Below are positions 16,982 through 26,243 of a stretch of 42,332 nt of DNA, piece by piece. Made by a program: the position numbers and the translations under genes. Origin of the DNA: Klebsiella pneumoniae (GTDB lineage: Bacteria > Pseudomonadota > Gammaproteobacteria > Pseudomonadales > Azotimanducaceae); NCBI GenBank assembly GCA_945861675.1, contig CAMAVY010000013.1, positions 1 through 42,332 on the forward strand. Reading direction: 5' to 3'. The first letter of the stretch is position 1. The number at the start of each line of letters is the position of its first letter. The notes under the pieces are model-generated. The model did no database searches. It worked only from the letters and a program-made list of their open reading frames with translations, and was not told the origin of the DNA.

Positions 16982-17893
16982 TCAAGCCAACTGAGCAATG
17001 AACTCGTCATAGCTGCGATAGCCCAGCACTGGCGTGATGTACTCCTGCCATTTCGCATCGATACGCGCGGCCAGTTCGGCGCTTACACGCGCTTTGTGTG
17101 AGCCAACCTTGCCGTCGACCACCTTCGAGAAGCGCAGCGGCGTGCCGGGCAGATGTTCGGTGAACTGTGCCTCGTGTGCAGACATGAACTCGAACGTCGA
17201 CTGTCGCGTGGCGATTTCGAGCGTGGCGTCGTCAACGGTAAGCCCCATGAAATTCGCAATACGCGCAACGTGGCCGCGCAGATCCTGCTGCATGTGCTCG
17301 TAGGCAAGCGTAAGCACCGGGGCGCGCTCGCGGGCGGCCCACCAGTCGAGCAGATGGCGCCAGTAGTTGTAGAGGTTCGGCCCGAACGGTGCGTTGCTGT
17401 CGGTGCGCTCCGCAAGTTGATCGGAGAACAGCCAGACCTCGGCAAAGTCTTCGAGCGAAAGCGCACTTGCGTCGATGACGCCGTTGGCCATGAAGCGATA
17501 GAACGACACCAGCGTGTCCTTGGGCTCGCGCACCACGTGGATGTAGCGCGCGCCCTTGTTCACGTTGGCGTATTCGAGGTGCGTCTTGAAGACGCGCGGC
17601 GCAAAAGGCTGTGGCACCCAGGCATCGGTGCCGAACATGTGCCCGCGTTCGATCCAGGGCGAAACGTGGCTGACTTCCTTGAAGCTCATGTCGCCCTTCG
17701 AACGCAAGCCGTGGCAGATCTGCTGTGTCCAGGTCGTGCCGGCTTTCGGGAAGGTGGCAATCACCACGTCGGCAGGCTGCAGCGGTTCGCGCATGCGCTC
17801 CATGCCGATGGCATCGAACGGCATACGCACCGAGATCTGGTACTCATCGCGCGTGCGGGCGGGCCCCATGCGCGGCGGAGGTGAATTTGTCAC
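16982..17893 (-). CDS. PAPS-dependent sulfotransferase
   Basis: 303 residues. The 5'-phosphosulfate loop is FPKAGTTWTQQI (about 49-60) and the 3'-phosphate-binding segment is RYIHVVREPKDTLVSFYRF (about 116-134), both diagnostic of cytosolic-type sulfotransferases that move sulfate from PAPS to alcohols, phenols or sterols. A third conserved part near the C-terminus (LRFSKVVDGKVGSHK) resembles the usual FRKGxxGDWK motif in altered form. GTG 17893 is used: GGAG lies 6 bp upstream. No signal peptide is seen, so it is cytoplasmic. The neighbouring EthD gene suggests catabolism or modification of a hydroxylated organic substrate, but the substrate cannot be read from sequence. Confidence 0.9.
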   Translation of the reverse strand: MTNSPPPRMGPARTRDEYQISVRMPFDAIGMERMREPLQPADVVIATFPKAGTTWTQQICHGLRSKGDMSFKEVSHVSPWIERGHMFGTDAWVPQPFAPRVFKTHLEYANVNKGARYIHVVREPKDTLVSFYRFMANGVIDASALSLEDFAEVWLFSDQLAERTDSNAPFGPNLYNYWRHLLDWWAARERAPVLTLAYEHMQQDLRGHVARIANFMGLTVDDATLEIATRQSTFEFMSAHEAQFTEHLPGTPLRFSKVVDGKVGSHKARVSAELAARIDAKWQEYITPVLGYRSYDEFIAQLA

Positions 17894-18212
17894 AGGTAGC
17901 TCCGGCGCCCGGTGCGCCTTACATGAATTGTTTGAACGATGGCCGATCGTTGCAGGGCGCCCAGCGAAAGTCGAGGGGATGGCCGGGGCGGTCGTGCCGT
18001 CTGTCCGTGTGTTGCTGCCGTGACGTGCGCAGACATGTGCGTCAGAGACACGTCACAAACTCGCCGAGTCGGTGCAGGTTTCGCGGCGATGGTGTGACGT
18101 GCGTGAAGCGCACCTGGCTTGTGCCGCTCAATCGGGCTGAGCAAGCTGCAGACGCATCCTGGAACAGGCGACAGCGCAGCCGGGATGACATCCAGACGGG
18201 AGCAAAGCAAAC
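17894..18212. other. Intergenic stretch between divergent genes
   Basis: About 320 bp separate the sulfotransferase from the small leader-peptide gene. It must hold promoters for both directions. No coding sequence or clear promoter boxes were recognised. Confidence 0.4.
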
Positions 18213-18404
18213 ATGGCTGACCAGAAATCGACAACACAGCCGACCGCTCAACCCGCGGAGGCACTCGACGAAGCACAGCTTGATGAAGCACGCGGAGCCG
18301 GCGGCGACTGTCTGCTGGAGCTTGATGGCATCAAAGGCGAGAGCAGCGCTACCGCACCCGGCCCCAAGCAAAAGCCATGGCTGGCAGCCAATTTCCGCCC
18401 ATAG
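18213..18404 (+). CDS. 63-residue leader-type peptide carrying an Hcp-like motif
   Basis: The N-terminal half (ADQKSTTQPTAQPAEALDEAQLDEARGAGGD) ends like a ribosomal-peptide leader: LDEAQLDEARGA with Gly-Ala at a possible cleavage point and Leu at -7. It is followed by CLLELDGIKGESS, which closely resembles the first strand of T6SS tube protein Hcp (FLKIDGIKGES), but the rest of Hcp is absent. The tail is a short Pro/Lys-rich APGPKQKPWLAANFRP. GGGAG (18198-18202) lies 10 bp before ATG 18213, supporting a real gene. The downstream DNA holds no further Hcp text in any frame. It could be an exported peptide, a truncated Hcp-family member, or a member of an unnamed small family. No function is claimed. 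Confidence 0.6.
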   Translation: MADQKSTTQPTAQPAEALDEAQLDEARGAGGDCLLELDGIKGESSATAPGPKQKPWLAANFRP

Positions 18405-18472
18405 ACATCAAGCACAGATTGATCACAGCGAGCGAAAGCGCTCCGGACGCGTAAGCAGGGATTGCAGTGCAG

Positions 18473-19449
18473 TCAGTCGTTGCGGCGCGTCTCCAGCGCC
18501 GCACTGTGTCCAGCAATCCGCCCGAACACAATGGCATTCGCAATGGAATTGCCGCCAACAATGTAGCGATCGCCCAGCACGCCACCTGTAGTCTCGCCTG
18601 CGGCGAACAGACCGCGAATCGGTTGATCACGTTCGTCGAGCGCTTGAGTACGTGCATCGATGCGCACGCCTGTGGAAGTCAGACAGATGATCGCGGGCTG
18701 CACTTCCACCGCATAGAGCGGTGCGGATACAACGGGCTTCACGTCCTTGCCAATCTTCAGCTACGCCTGCAGTTCGTCCTTCACCCAGTTCAACAGAATG
18801 ATGCCGGCCGCGAATGCGTCGGCGAACTGTGGCGCGGGTTTCGCTTCGTTCATCGCCGCGTCGTCGAAGAGGGCGAAGCAGGTGTCACCCGTCTGTGCAC
18901 GGACCACACCCGACATCACTGCGTACTCGGCCGTTTCCTTCACGAAGCGTCGGCCTTCGCGGTTCACGTAGACCAGCCAGCCTGGCACGAACACCTCAAG
19001 CACCTTGTGGAAGTTCGGCGTGCTCAGCAGCAGTCCGCGGTGTTCGCCGACGATGTCAGCGCCCACTTGTTGCGCCAGCGTGAGGCCGTCGCCCTTGCAG
19101 TTACGACTGCCGAGTACCACGCGGCATCGCCATGTGCGGTCGCCTCGGGATACCAGCGATGCAGCAGGTACAGGTTGGCCCCGAAGCCGCCAGTTGTCAG
19201 CCCCGATTCTCCAGCAAAAAGGGGCCGCGCATGCACGTCGGTGCCACCGGCGCGCACGCCAACAACGGGGGTGCGGTCAGTATCGAACCACAGCCGTTCG
19301 ACACGGGTGTTCAAGGCAACGTCGATCGCACGGCGATGGACTTCGCGATCAAGCGCTGCCGCGATCGCCTCTGCCGCCATCACCGCGGCGGACATGCCGG
19401 CGCCACCACAGCCAACCACGATCACATCGACTTCGTTCTGTAACAGCAT
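18473..19449 (-). pseudogene. FAD-dependent oxidoreductase (fumarate reductase/ketosteroid dehydrogenase type), broken
   Basis: From ATG 19449 the dinucleotide-binding motif DVIVVGCGGAGMSAAVMAAEA is intact, but the following text jumps to AIAAALDREVHRRAIDV, so a large internal part is deleted. At about 19115-19125 the frame shifts: the next frame reads GSRNCKGDGLTLAQQVGAD and VYVNREGRRFVKETAEY. In that frame a TAG (18763-18761) interrupts KDELQA-stop-LKIGKDVKPVV. Reading then continues in frame through GLFAAGETTGGVLGDRYIVGGNSIANAIVFG, the conserved C-terminal FAD motif, to 18473. Relatives dehydrogenate steroids or reduce fumarate-like acids. With a deletion, a frameshift and a nonsense codon it cannot be functional. 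Confidence 0.85.
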
Positions 19450-19544
19450 CGTCCCCCTGAGCCCTGCGACCAACGCGGCTAACGGCGTCGCGACGGCACT
19501 CCAGACGACGAAGGGATGGCCGACGCAACACGCGCAACCCTCAT

Positions 19545-20156
19545 CTACTTCGCAACGAACTCCACATCGATGTCGAAGCTCACATCGTCACCTACTGCAG
19601 GCAGGTACTTCGTCAACTCGAACTCCGAACGCTTGACCACCAACGTGGCCGCAAAGCCGGCCTTGGTGCCCAACACGCCCATCGGCCCAAGCGCGCCATA
19701 GCCATTGAACACAACGTTCAGCGTGGCCGGTTTCGTGATGCCATTCAGCGTGAGGTCGCCCACGACCACGGCATTGCTCCCGGTGCGCGTGATCGAGCGC
19801 GACACGAACGTCGCAACCGGCGTGTTTCCCGCCCCCATGAAGTCGTTGGCGAACTCCTTGTTGGTTTTCTCGGTGCCCGTGTTCAGCGAGTTCACGTCAA
19901 TGTTCACCGACAGCTGCGCCGCTTCTGGCTTAGCGGGGTTGTACACGTACGTCGCATCGAACTTGTCGAAGCGGAAACGGTACATGGACATGCCGAAGTG
20001 GCTGACTTTGCCAATAACCGACGCGTGCGACGGCTCGAGCACATAAGTGTTTGCAGGCATCTCGGCGGGGTCGGTCGACACCGCCAGCGCTGAGAATGGC
20101 GTGGCGGCGAGCGAACAGGCAAAGACCAGCGACGCAATCGTTGAACGGAATGTCAT
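19545..20156 (-). CDS. YceI-family periplasmic protein
   Basis: 203 residues. A Sec signal peptide (MTFRSTIASLVFACSLAATPFSALA) is followed by the YceI lipocalin-like barrel: YVLEPSHASVIGKVSHFGMSMYRFRFDKFDATYVY, then GDLTLNGITKPATLNVVFNG and ending VSFDIDVEFVAK. YceI proteins bind polyisoprenoids or amphiphiles in the periplasm. ATG 20156 is preferred over an upstream Met at 20210 because GGGAG lies 6 bp before it and the signal peptide begins there. Confidence 0.92.
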   Translation of the reverse strand: MTFRSTIASLVFACSLAATPFSALAVSTDPAEMPANTYVLEPSHASVIGKVSHFGMSMYRFRFDKFDATYVYNPAKPEAAQLSVNIDVNSLNTGTEKTNKEFANDFMGAGNTPVATFVSRSITRTGSNAVVVGDLTLNGITKPATLNVVFNGYGALGPMGVLGTKAGFAATLVVKRSEFELTKYLPAVGDDVSFDIDVEFVAK

Positions 20157-20367
20157 GGCAGCTCCCGGGAATTGTTCTCTTGACGCAGAAATGTTGGTTC
20201 GCTGCCGCACTCATGTGACACCCAGAGGGCCGCAGCGAGCGGCCGCCGCACACTACGCCAACATTCCAGCATGGCAAACAGACCCGTTTGCGAAATTCGT
20301 CAGCGTTGCCATGCAGGGCGAAGGCCGCCGGCGCGAATGCATGCCGCGTCCACGCGCGCTACTCGAA

Positions 20368-20958
20368 CTACGCCTTCCGCGGTTTGCGCACGCGGCTCGT
20401 GCGTTTGCCAGTGGCACGCGGCTGCGACCGTGACTGCAAAGTCACCTGAATCAGGTCGTTCAGACCTACCGCATCCAGCACCAGCATGCCTTCGATCTGC
20501 AGCAGCATCTGCGCAGCCTGAACGGCGCGCAGCTGCTCGTGTTCGACCGTCAGCAGGCCACCGATCCAATCCAGGAAGCCCCGTGCAATGTGGCCCCCGA
20601 CATCCTTATACGGAGGCTCGTCGCGCGCAGCGCGCGCCGAGATGTCCAGCCACAGGTGCATGTAGGGGCGCAGCGTCTTTCTGCCCAGGATCTTCCAGAT
20701 CGTGGCCCGCAACTCATCGTACGGCTGTTGCGTTTTTGGCGTCGCACGGGCAAGTGCAACGGCGAGCCGCTGCGTGGCGTGCTCGAGCACGCTGGCAATC
20801 AACGCGGCCTTGTCGGTGAAGTAATACAGCAGCATACGATCACTGGTGTCTGCGGCGGCCGCAAGCGGACGCAAGCTGGACGCCTCGAGACCGTGTGCGA
20901 GCACATGGTCGGCCAGCCGATCCAGAATTTCCTGCCGTCGAGCTTCTGCGCTGACCAC
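20368..20958 (-). CDS. TetR-family transcriptional regulator
   Basis: 196 residues from GTG 20958 (VSAEARRQEILDRLADHVLAHG). The N-terminal helix-turn-helix is LEASSLRPLAAAADTSDRMLLYYFTDKAALIASVL, the usual TetR pattern; the C-terminal ligand domain is not assignable. The basic tail (SRSQPRATGKRTSRVRKPRKA) is unusual for the family. It is the last gene of a same-strand run PhyH-AKR-TetR (gaps 24 and 111 bp) and may regulate that run. Longer in-frame starts reach 21069 but would overlap the AKR stop region without conserved text. Confidence 0.85.
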   Translation of the reverse strand: MVSAEARRQEILDRLADHVLAHGLEASSLRPLAAAADTSDRMLLYYFTDKAALIASVLEHATQRLAVALARATPKTQQPYDELRATIWKILGRKTLRPYMHLWLDISARAARDEPPYKDVGGHIARGFLDWIGGLLTVEHEQLRAVQAAQMLLQIEGMLVLDAVGLNDLIQVTLQSRSQPRATGKRTSRVRKPRKA

Positions 20959-21069
20959 GGCTACACCAGGCGAAACGGGTCGCGAATCATAATTCGATGT
21001 GCACGACCAAAAGCTGGTTCGCCATCGTTCCCGCATGCCTTGTAGGCAATTGCACGCAGCCGCGCGCAA

Positions 21070-22035
21070 CTACCAGGCATACGCCTCAGGCGCCGCCCCA
21101 CATGGCGGAAAGATCTCATCAATCGCGCGCAGCACCTCCGCGTCCAGCCGAAGGTGCGGCACGTGCAGCACCGAGGTCAGTTGATCCACGCTCGCCGGGC
21201 CGATGATGGTTGCCGTGATGCCCGGCTGATGCAGCAGCCACGCAAGCGCCACCGCGCTGGGCGAGTGGCCGAGCGCGCTGCAGAGTTGCGCAAAGCGCTG
21301 CAGCTGATTGCTGAACCTCTTCGCGCCGGCAACCACGCCTTCCGATTGTCGGCGCCCGCCCGCGCCCGCTGCGGGCCCCGCCAGCAGACCACCTGCAAGT
21401 GGGCTCCAAGGAATGACGCCGAGCCCGTATTCGCGACATGCGGGCAGCACCTCCAGCTCTACGCGTCGCTCGATGAGGTTGTACAAGCTCTGCTCCGCAA
21501 CCAAACCCAGCTGATGCCGCGCATGGGCTTTCTCGTTGGCGCGCGCGATCGCCCAGCCGGGAAAGTTGCTGGAGCCCACGTAGGTGATCTTGCCTTGCTG
21601 GATCAGGCGTTCCATGGCCTGCCAGATTTCATCCATCGGCGCGGACCGATCGATGTGATGCATCTGATACAAGTCGATGTGTTCAACGCCCAACCGCCTG
21701 AGGCTGGCATCGCACGCCATCTGGATGTGCCGCGCAGACAAGCCACGGTCGTTGATGTCGTCCGACATCGGCTCATGCACTTTGGTCGCCAGCACGAGCG
21801 TGTCGCGGCGCGTGCGGTCTTCGGCAAGCCACTTGCCAATGATCAGCTCGGATGTACCGACGCCCATCGTTCCGCCGTACTGATTGGCCGTATCGATGAA
21901 GTTGATACCCGCAGCAACGGCCGCATTGAGAATCGCAAACGACTCTGCCGCTGGCGTGCGCGGCCCGAAATTCATGGTGCCAAGGCAAAGTTCGCTGACT
22001 TTCAGCGCGGCGCGCCCAAGTTGTCTGAACTGCAT
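21070..22035 (-). CDS. Aldo/keto reductase
   Basis: 321 residues. The catalytic tetrad of NADPH-dependent aldo/keto reductases is visible: Asp48 and Tyr53 (FIDTANQYGG), Lys85 (LATKV) and His126 (DLYQMHHID). QSLYNLIERRVELEVLPACREYGLGVIPWSPLAGGLL and TIIGPASVDQL are further family marks. It reduces a carbonyl to an alcohol; it belongs to the YghZ/Tas-like branch whose substrates are broad. The stop lies 111 bp before TetR and the start 24 bp after PhyH, so the three are probably one operon. Confidence 0.93.
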   Translation of the reverse strand: MQFRQLGRAALKVSELCLGTMNFGPRTPAAESFAILNAAVAAGINFIDTANQYGGTMGVGTSELIIGKWLAEDRTRRDTLVLATKVHEPMSDDINDRGLSARHIQMACDASLRRLGVEHIDLYQMHHIDRSAPMDEIWQAMERLIQQGKITYVGSSNFPGWAIARANEKAHARHQLGLVAEQSLYNLIERRVELEVLPACREYGLGVIPWSPLAGGLLAGPAAGAGGRRQSEGVVAGAKRFSNQLQRFAQLCSALGHSPSAVALAWLLHQPGITATIIGPASVDQLTSVLHVPHLRLDAEVLRAIDEIFPPCGAAPEAYAW

Positions 22036-22059
22036 GAAACGATCTCGCTCGGAAGAGGA

Positions 22060-23013
22060 TTAAGGAGCGCGCAGCGTGACGCCAGTGATCAGTTCTTCGC
22101 TTGAGTCTGCCACGCTGAACCGCACCAGATGCTGCGCATGCACCGACAGTTTCTTGTAGTCGCGATAGGTAATGCCGGGCACGATGGGCTCTCTGAACCA
22201 GGGCGCATAGAACTCCAGGTTCGGGATGGCTCTCGGTTGGTCTGATACGTTCGGCGTGCCGCCGTGCCATGCACGCACATCCCGCACCATGATTGCGCCA
22301 GCCGGCGCCGGGCAGACGGTACTCAGGCGCATCCACTCAGGCTCATCGCTGAGCGAGGGAATTGGCGCACGCGAATTCTGTGTGCCGGGGATCTGCCGCG
22401 TGGGTCCATTCAGCTGCGTCACGTCCTGCGGCAGAAAGTTCACACAGATGTACGGGCAAGGCAGGTCGCGAATGCTCGTCGCGCCCAACGGATCGTGAAA
22501 GGCGTTGAACGGCGTTTGTGTGGAATCAATCCAATCACGCACGTCTGAGTGCAGGCGCTGGTAGTCCTCGGCGCCCGGCAGGCAGAAGTCGCCGCTTGCG
22601 GCGCGCAGGATGTAGTCGGCGGAACCGAAGATCGCGCTCACGATTGTCGTCACGGCCGGCACGTCCAGCAGCATCTGCCACTCTGGGCGATGCAGCTGGC
22701 TGCGCGTCAGACTGGAGCCACCGAAGGAATAGCGATGCGAACCTCGGTTGCCTTTACGATCGGTATCCAACGCGATGATCTCGCGCATGGCGTCAGTGCA
22801 ACCCTTGGCGAGCACATCCACCTGGCCCGCGGTCAGTACGTCGCCCACCAGCACAAAGCCATCGCGACGAAACAGCGTCACGGCCCGTTCAACATCGGCG
22901 GGCAGGACGATTTCGAGCCCCTTGATGCCATTGTTGGCGCTGAGGTGCTCCCGCAGAGCAAGCACCTGCGGCGTGTCGTTTGACCTGCGGGTCCATGCGT
23001 TGGCAGCGCTCAT
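22060..23013 (-). CDS. Phytanoyl-CoA dioxygenase (PhyH) family protein
   Basis: 317 residues. Non-haem Fe(II)/2-oxoglutarate oxygenase of the PhyH type: the facial triad begins with His155 and Asp157 (LHSDVRDW), and the distal His with the 2-oxoglutarate-binding region lies in MVRDVRAWHGGTPNVS. FRRDGFVLVGDVLTAGQVDVLAKG is the usual family N-terminus. Members hydroxylate fatty acyl-CoAs, antibiotics or other small molecules, so the substrate is open. First gene of the PhyH-AKR-TetR run; about 200 bp separate it from the divergent isopenicillin-N-synthase-like oxygenase gene, and that gap should hold both promoters. Confidence 0.9.
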   Translation of the reverse strand: MSAANAWTRRSNDTPQVLALREHLSANNGIKGLEIVLPADVERAVTLFRRDGFVLVGDVLTAGQVDVLAKGCTDAMREIIALDTDRKGNRGSHRYSFGGSSLTRSQLHRPEWQMLLDVPAVTTIVSAIFGSADYILRAASGDFCLPGAEDYQRLHSDVRDWIDSTQTPFNAFHDPLGATSIRDLPCPYICVNFLPQDVTQLNGPTRQIPGTQNSRAPIPSLSDEPEWMRLSTVCPAPAGAIMVRDVRAWHGGTPNVSDQPRAIPNLEFYAPWFREPIVPGITYRDYKKLSVHAQHLVRFSVADSSEELITGVTLRAP

Positions 23014-23214
23014 AGCAGCCCCCTCGTCGAAACAGCCGGACTGTGACAGCTCGAGCGCGCAGTGATCAGGCTCACCGCAGAAGCTCCCCCGCTTGCTGTC
23101 GCTTGGGCCCGAGTATGCGATGCCCGTCGTCCGGGTTGGAATGGGGCGCCCATATACTTCGAACGCGCAGCGCTACCCGCCGCGGGCCGCCTCGGCACCT
23201 ACACGAGACTCACA

Positions 23215-24192
23215 ATGCAGGACATACCGGCCATAGATTTCGCGCGGCTCGATGAGCCGGGTATGCGGCGCGCCCTGGATCACGCCTGCCGCGACTGGGG
23301 GTTCTTTCATCTGACCGGCAATGCCATCGACGGTGAGCTCTGCCGTCTCATGCATGCGGCAATGCACGCCTTCTTTGCCTTGCCCCTGGCGAAAAAGCGC
23401 ACGCTGGAGCGCGCCGCCGATAATCCGTGGGGCTTCTACGATCGCGAACTCACCAAGAACGTCCGCGACTGGAAGGAGATATTCGATGTCGGGCCAGACA
23501 TCCCTGCCGATGGCTTGCACGCCGCGCGGGCGCAATGGCCGGACACGACGGGCCCGCACCAGCTGCCGGGCTTTCGCGAGACGATTCAGGCATTTTCCGC
23601 GGCCTGCGAAGTTGTGGCGCTGCGCCTTCTGGAAGCTGTCAGCGCGAACCTCGGCATGCCGGCGCAGCATCTGAACAGCTGCTTCGACGCGGCGCACACC
23701 AGTTTCCTGCGCCTCAACTACTACCCGCCATGTGCAGATCCCGCGCCCGCCAACGCCGTAAGCATCCCGGAACATGGGCACCTGGGGATCAGCAGACACA
23801 CAGACTCCGGCGCACTGACAGTGCTGCTGCAGGACATGCAGCCCGGCCTGCAGGTGCTGCACGACAATCGTTGGCATCTCATCGCACCGCGCGCAGACGC
23901 ACTGGTGATCAACATTGGCGACATCGTGCAGGTGTGGTCGAACGATCGCTACCGCGCGCCGCTGCACCGTGTGCTCGCCAATGCCGACGCGCCGCGTTTC
24001 AGCGCGCCGTACTTCTACAACCCGAGCTACGCGACCACTTACGCGCCGTTGGCTGGTGCATGCGATGCAACGCATCCGCCGCTGTATCGGGCAATTTCAT
24101 GGCGCGAATTCCGCGCCGCGCGAGCGGCCGGTGACTATGCGGATCAAGGCGAGGAAGTGCAGATCAGTCACTACCGGATCAACAACAGCTGA
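23215..24192 (+). CDS. Isopenicillin N synthase-like 2-oxoglutarate/Fe(II) oxygenase
   Basis: 325 residues from ATG 23215 (MQDIPAIDFARLDE), the standard family start; longer frames are non-conserved. The DIOX_N part contains WGFFHLTGNAID and FALPLAKKRTLERA. The 2OG-FeII part has the triad His195-Thr-Asp197 (SRHTDSGALTVLLQD) and His251 (PLHRVLANA), and Arg261-x-Ser263 (PRFSAPYFYNP) for 2-oxoglutarate. Such enzymes hydroxylate, desaturate or cyclise small molecules. Divergent from the PhyH gene, with which it may share control. Confidence 0.92.
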   Translation: MQDIPAIDFARLDEPGMRRALDHACRDWGFFHLTGNAIDGELCRLMHAAMHAFFALPLAKKRTLERAADNPWGFYDRELTKNVRDWKEIFDVGPDIPADGLHAARAQWPDTTGPHQLPGFRETIQAFSAACEVVALRLLEAVSANLGMPAQHLNSCFDAAHTSFLRLNYYPPCADPAPANAVSIPEHGHLGISRHTDSGALTVLLQDMQPGLQVLHDNRWHLIAPRADALVINIGDIVQVWSNDRYRAPLHRVLANADAPRFSAPYFYNPSYATTYAPLAGACDATHPPLYRAISWREFRAARAAGDYADQGEEVQISHYRINNS

Positions 24193-24248
24193 GGCCCCCT
24201 AACTCACTTGCCCAGCTATCCCTTACTCGTCTTTCGCTCAGTCATTCT

Positions 24249-25535
24249 TCACTCATTCAGAAGCGCAACCCGTGGATCATTCGGATACATCCACTCCGTG
24301 CCGATCACCTGCTGCACGCGAAGCTCCGCTGGCACGTTGTCGATGCCAATGACCTTGTCGGCGTGTTGATGCCAGTGATAGATGCGCGCTTCCTGATACG
24401 ACAAGGGCACACCACGGAAGCCATACGACTCCACCGACTTCTGAATCCAGTTGCCAAACTCGGTGTCTTCCAGCAGCACCTGAATGAGCTTCTCGCCGTT
24501 GTTCTCTGTCCACGAATTCGGCGCCGGTGCATCACCCCAGTCTGGCGCCAGTGTCCAGGTCTCCAGGCGGCACTTGTTGATGCCGTTCGGCCAGAACAGC
24601 AGCGGTGGCAAAGCATACTGGTTCAGTGGCGATACCCAGTTTGGGAACACGCCATAGGACTGTGTACAAGTGCGTGCAATCTCGCCCACCGTTTCGATCT
24701 CGGGACGGGCAGCACTCGCGGCGCGGGTGCGCAGACTCATTGCCGGATCGTTCATGTTCTGCAGCATGGCCTGCGGAATGGGCGCCACCATGCGGCCATG
24801 TCCCTGCGGGTACAGCGTGTTCACGTTGCGGCGATCGTCGAGGATCGGCGCCACTGTCTTCGCATGAATGCTGCGCACGTGATAGACCTCGGCGTTCGCC
24901 TCCATCGCAATCTTCCAATTGCAGTTGAGGTCGAAGATGTGTCGTGCAGCAAGTCGACACTTATCGAACTGAAACTCCTGCCATTCGTCTGCAACGGGGC
25001 CGAGCCATTCCAGCAACGTCGGCGCCGCGTCGTCGAAGTTCACGAAGATGAGATTGCCAAACCGCTCGCAGCGAATGCTGCGCAGGCTGCGGCACTTGAA
25101 GTCGAGGCTGGCGCCATAGTCTTCAGCATCGCGGATGGCGATGAGGTCGCCCTTCAGCCCATAGCTCCAGCCGTGATAGCGGCAGGTGAGCCGCGGTCGT
25201 ACGCCCGACGGCTCGGTGACCACCGGTGCGCCGCGGTGTGAACAGGTGTTGTAGAACGCGCCCACGGTGCCGTCTTCGGCATGCACGATCACCACCGGCT
25301 GACCCGCCGTTTCCCACAGCCGAAATGCGCCCGGAACCGGCACCTCGTCGATGTGCCCTGCAAGCAGCCAGGACTTGCGCCAGATGTGCTGCTGCTCAAG
25401 GTCGTAGTAGCGCTGGTCGGTGTAACGGCCGCCGGGCAGGTCCGGCAGCGCTGGAAAACCGCGCGGCGGCGCTGTGCGGCCTGCTTCGTACTCCATCAAA
25501 CGACGCAGCGTTTGAACTTGCTGGCTATCCATCAT
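24249..25535 (-). CDS. Rieske ring-hydroxylating oxygenase, alpha subunit (1)
   Basis: 428 residues. Rieske [2Fe-2S] ligands are Cys98-x-His100 and Cys118-x2-His121 (TCSHRGAP and TCRYHGW). The mononuclear iron site is in NWKIAMEANAEVYHVRSIH. It therefore oxygenates an organic (often aromatic or steroid-like) substrate using electrons from a ferredoxin/reductase, which are not encoded nearby. Start: ATG 25535, directly followed by a second ATG; GGAG is 5 bp upstream of the first. ATG 25535 overlaps the TGA stop of the upstream TetR gene (ATGA), so the two are translationally coupled. Confidence 0.95.
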   Translation of the reverse strand: MMDSQQVQTLRRLMEYEAGRTAPPRGFPALPDLPGGRYTDQRYYDLEQQHIWRKSWLLAGHIDEVPVPGAFRLWETAGQPVVIVHAEDGTVGAFYNTCSHRGAPVVTEPSGVRPRLTCRYHGWSYGLKGDLIAIRDAEDYGASLDFKCRSLRSIRCERFGNLIFVNFDDAAPTLLEWLGPVADEWQEFQFDKCRLAARHIFDLNCNWKIAMEANAEVYHVRSIHAKTVAPILDDRRNVNTLYPQGHGRMVAPIPQAMLQNMNDPAMSLRTRAASAARPEIETVGEIARTCTQSYGVFPNWVSPLNQYALPPLLFWPNGINKCRLETWTLAPDWGDAPAPNSWTENNGEKLIQVLLEDTEFGNWIQKSVESYGFRGVPLSYQEARIYHWHQHADKVIGIDNVPAELRVQQVIGTEWMYPNDPRVALLNE

Positions 25536-26218
25536 GACAACTCCGCTAACGACTTCTTGAGTAACTCGCGTCGACGCCCCTGTGTCAGGGCCATCAACAT
25601 CATAAGGTGAGCGCGCTTGATCTCGCGTTCGACTTGCCGCACGGGCAGCAGGCCCTTCATCCACAGCAGCAGCACACCCCAGCTCTGCGCAGACAATTGC
25701 AGGCCCATGCGGGCAAGATCGAGCCCCTGCGGAACTTCGTCCTTCTGCTGCGCTTGTGTCAACGCATGTTCGTGGCGGCGCGCGGCGCCAACGACCAGGG
25801 CATCGATGAGCGTGTCCTTCGGATCGGCTTGGAACAACGCGTGTCCCATGGCGGCAGCGTACTTCGGTGACCGCACGATCTGACGGCTGACTGCGACACC
25901 GTAGGCAAGAATTGCGTCGATGCCACCCTCACCCACCGCCGCATGTGCGCGCGCATCGACACCCGCGAGCACCTCGCGCAGCGCCGCAAGCACGAGTTCG
26001 TCTTTGCTGTTGAAGCGGTCGTACAGCGTCTTCTTTGCAACGCCCGCACGCGCCGCCACTGCACGCATGGTCACGCCGTGGTAGCCGTGTTCGCTGAGCA
26101 TCTCCCGGGTGACCTCGAGGATGCGTTCGCCACGCTCAATCAGACGCATTGAGCCGTACACGCGTGCGCCGCCAGGCGAGCGTTGTAGCTGTGCGTGGTT
26201 GGCTGAGGAGCCGGGCAT
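25532..26218 (-). CDS. TetR-family regulator of the Rieske/P450 divergon
   Basis: 228 residues from ATG 26218. The HTH reads RILEVTREMLSEHGYHGVTMRAVAARAGVAKKTLYDRFNSKDELVLAAL, a strong TetR signature. The C-terminal half is a typical all-helix ligand domain with an unassigned pocket. Its 3' end overlaps the Rieske gene by four bases, and its 5' region contains a palindrome shared with the divergent P450 promoter, so autoregulation and control of both transcripts is the natural reading. The open frame upstream of 26218 (to 26713) is shadow over the P450 gene. Confidence 0.9.
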   Translation of the reverse strand: MPGSSANHAQLQRSPGGARVYGSMRLIERGERILEVTREMLSEHGYHGVTMRAVAARAGVAKKTLYDRFNSKDELVLAALREVLAGVDARAHAAVGEGGIDAILAYGVAVSRQIVRSPKYAAAMGHALFQADPKDTLIDALVVGAARRHEHALTQAQQKDEVPQGLDLARMGLQLSAQSWGVLLLWMKGLLPVRQVEREIKRAHLMMLMALTQGRRRELLKKSLAELS

Positions 26219-26243
26219 CGTGGTGCTGCCTGCCGCTTTCGGG

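Noticed and set aside
8971-18763. Recoding of TAG/TAA as sense codons, suggested by three in-frame stops inside otherwise good genes (8971, 12496, 18761).
   Set aside because: TAG is the normal terminator of several intact genes here (aldo/keto reductase, cupin, Sel1/TPR protein, TIR protein, cytochrome c'), so the stops are real stops.
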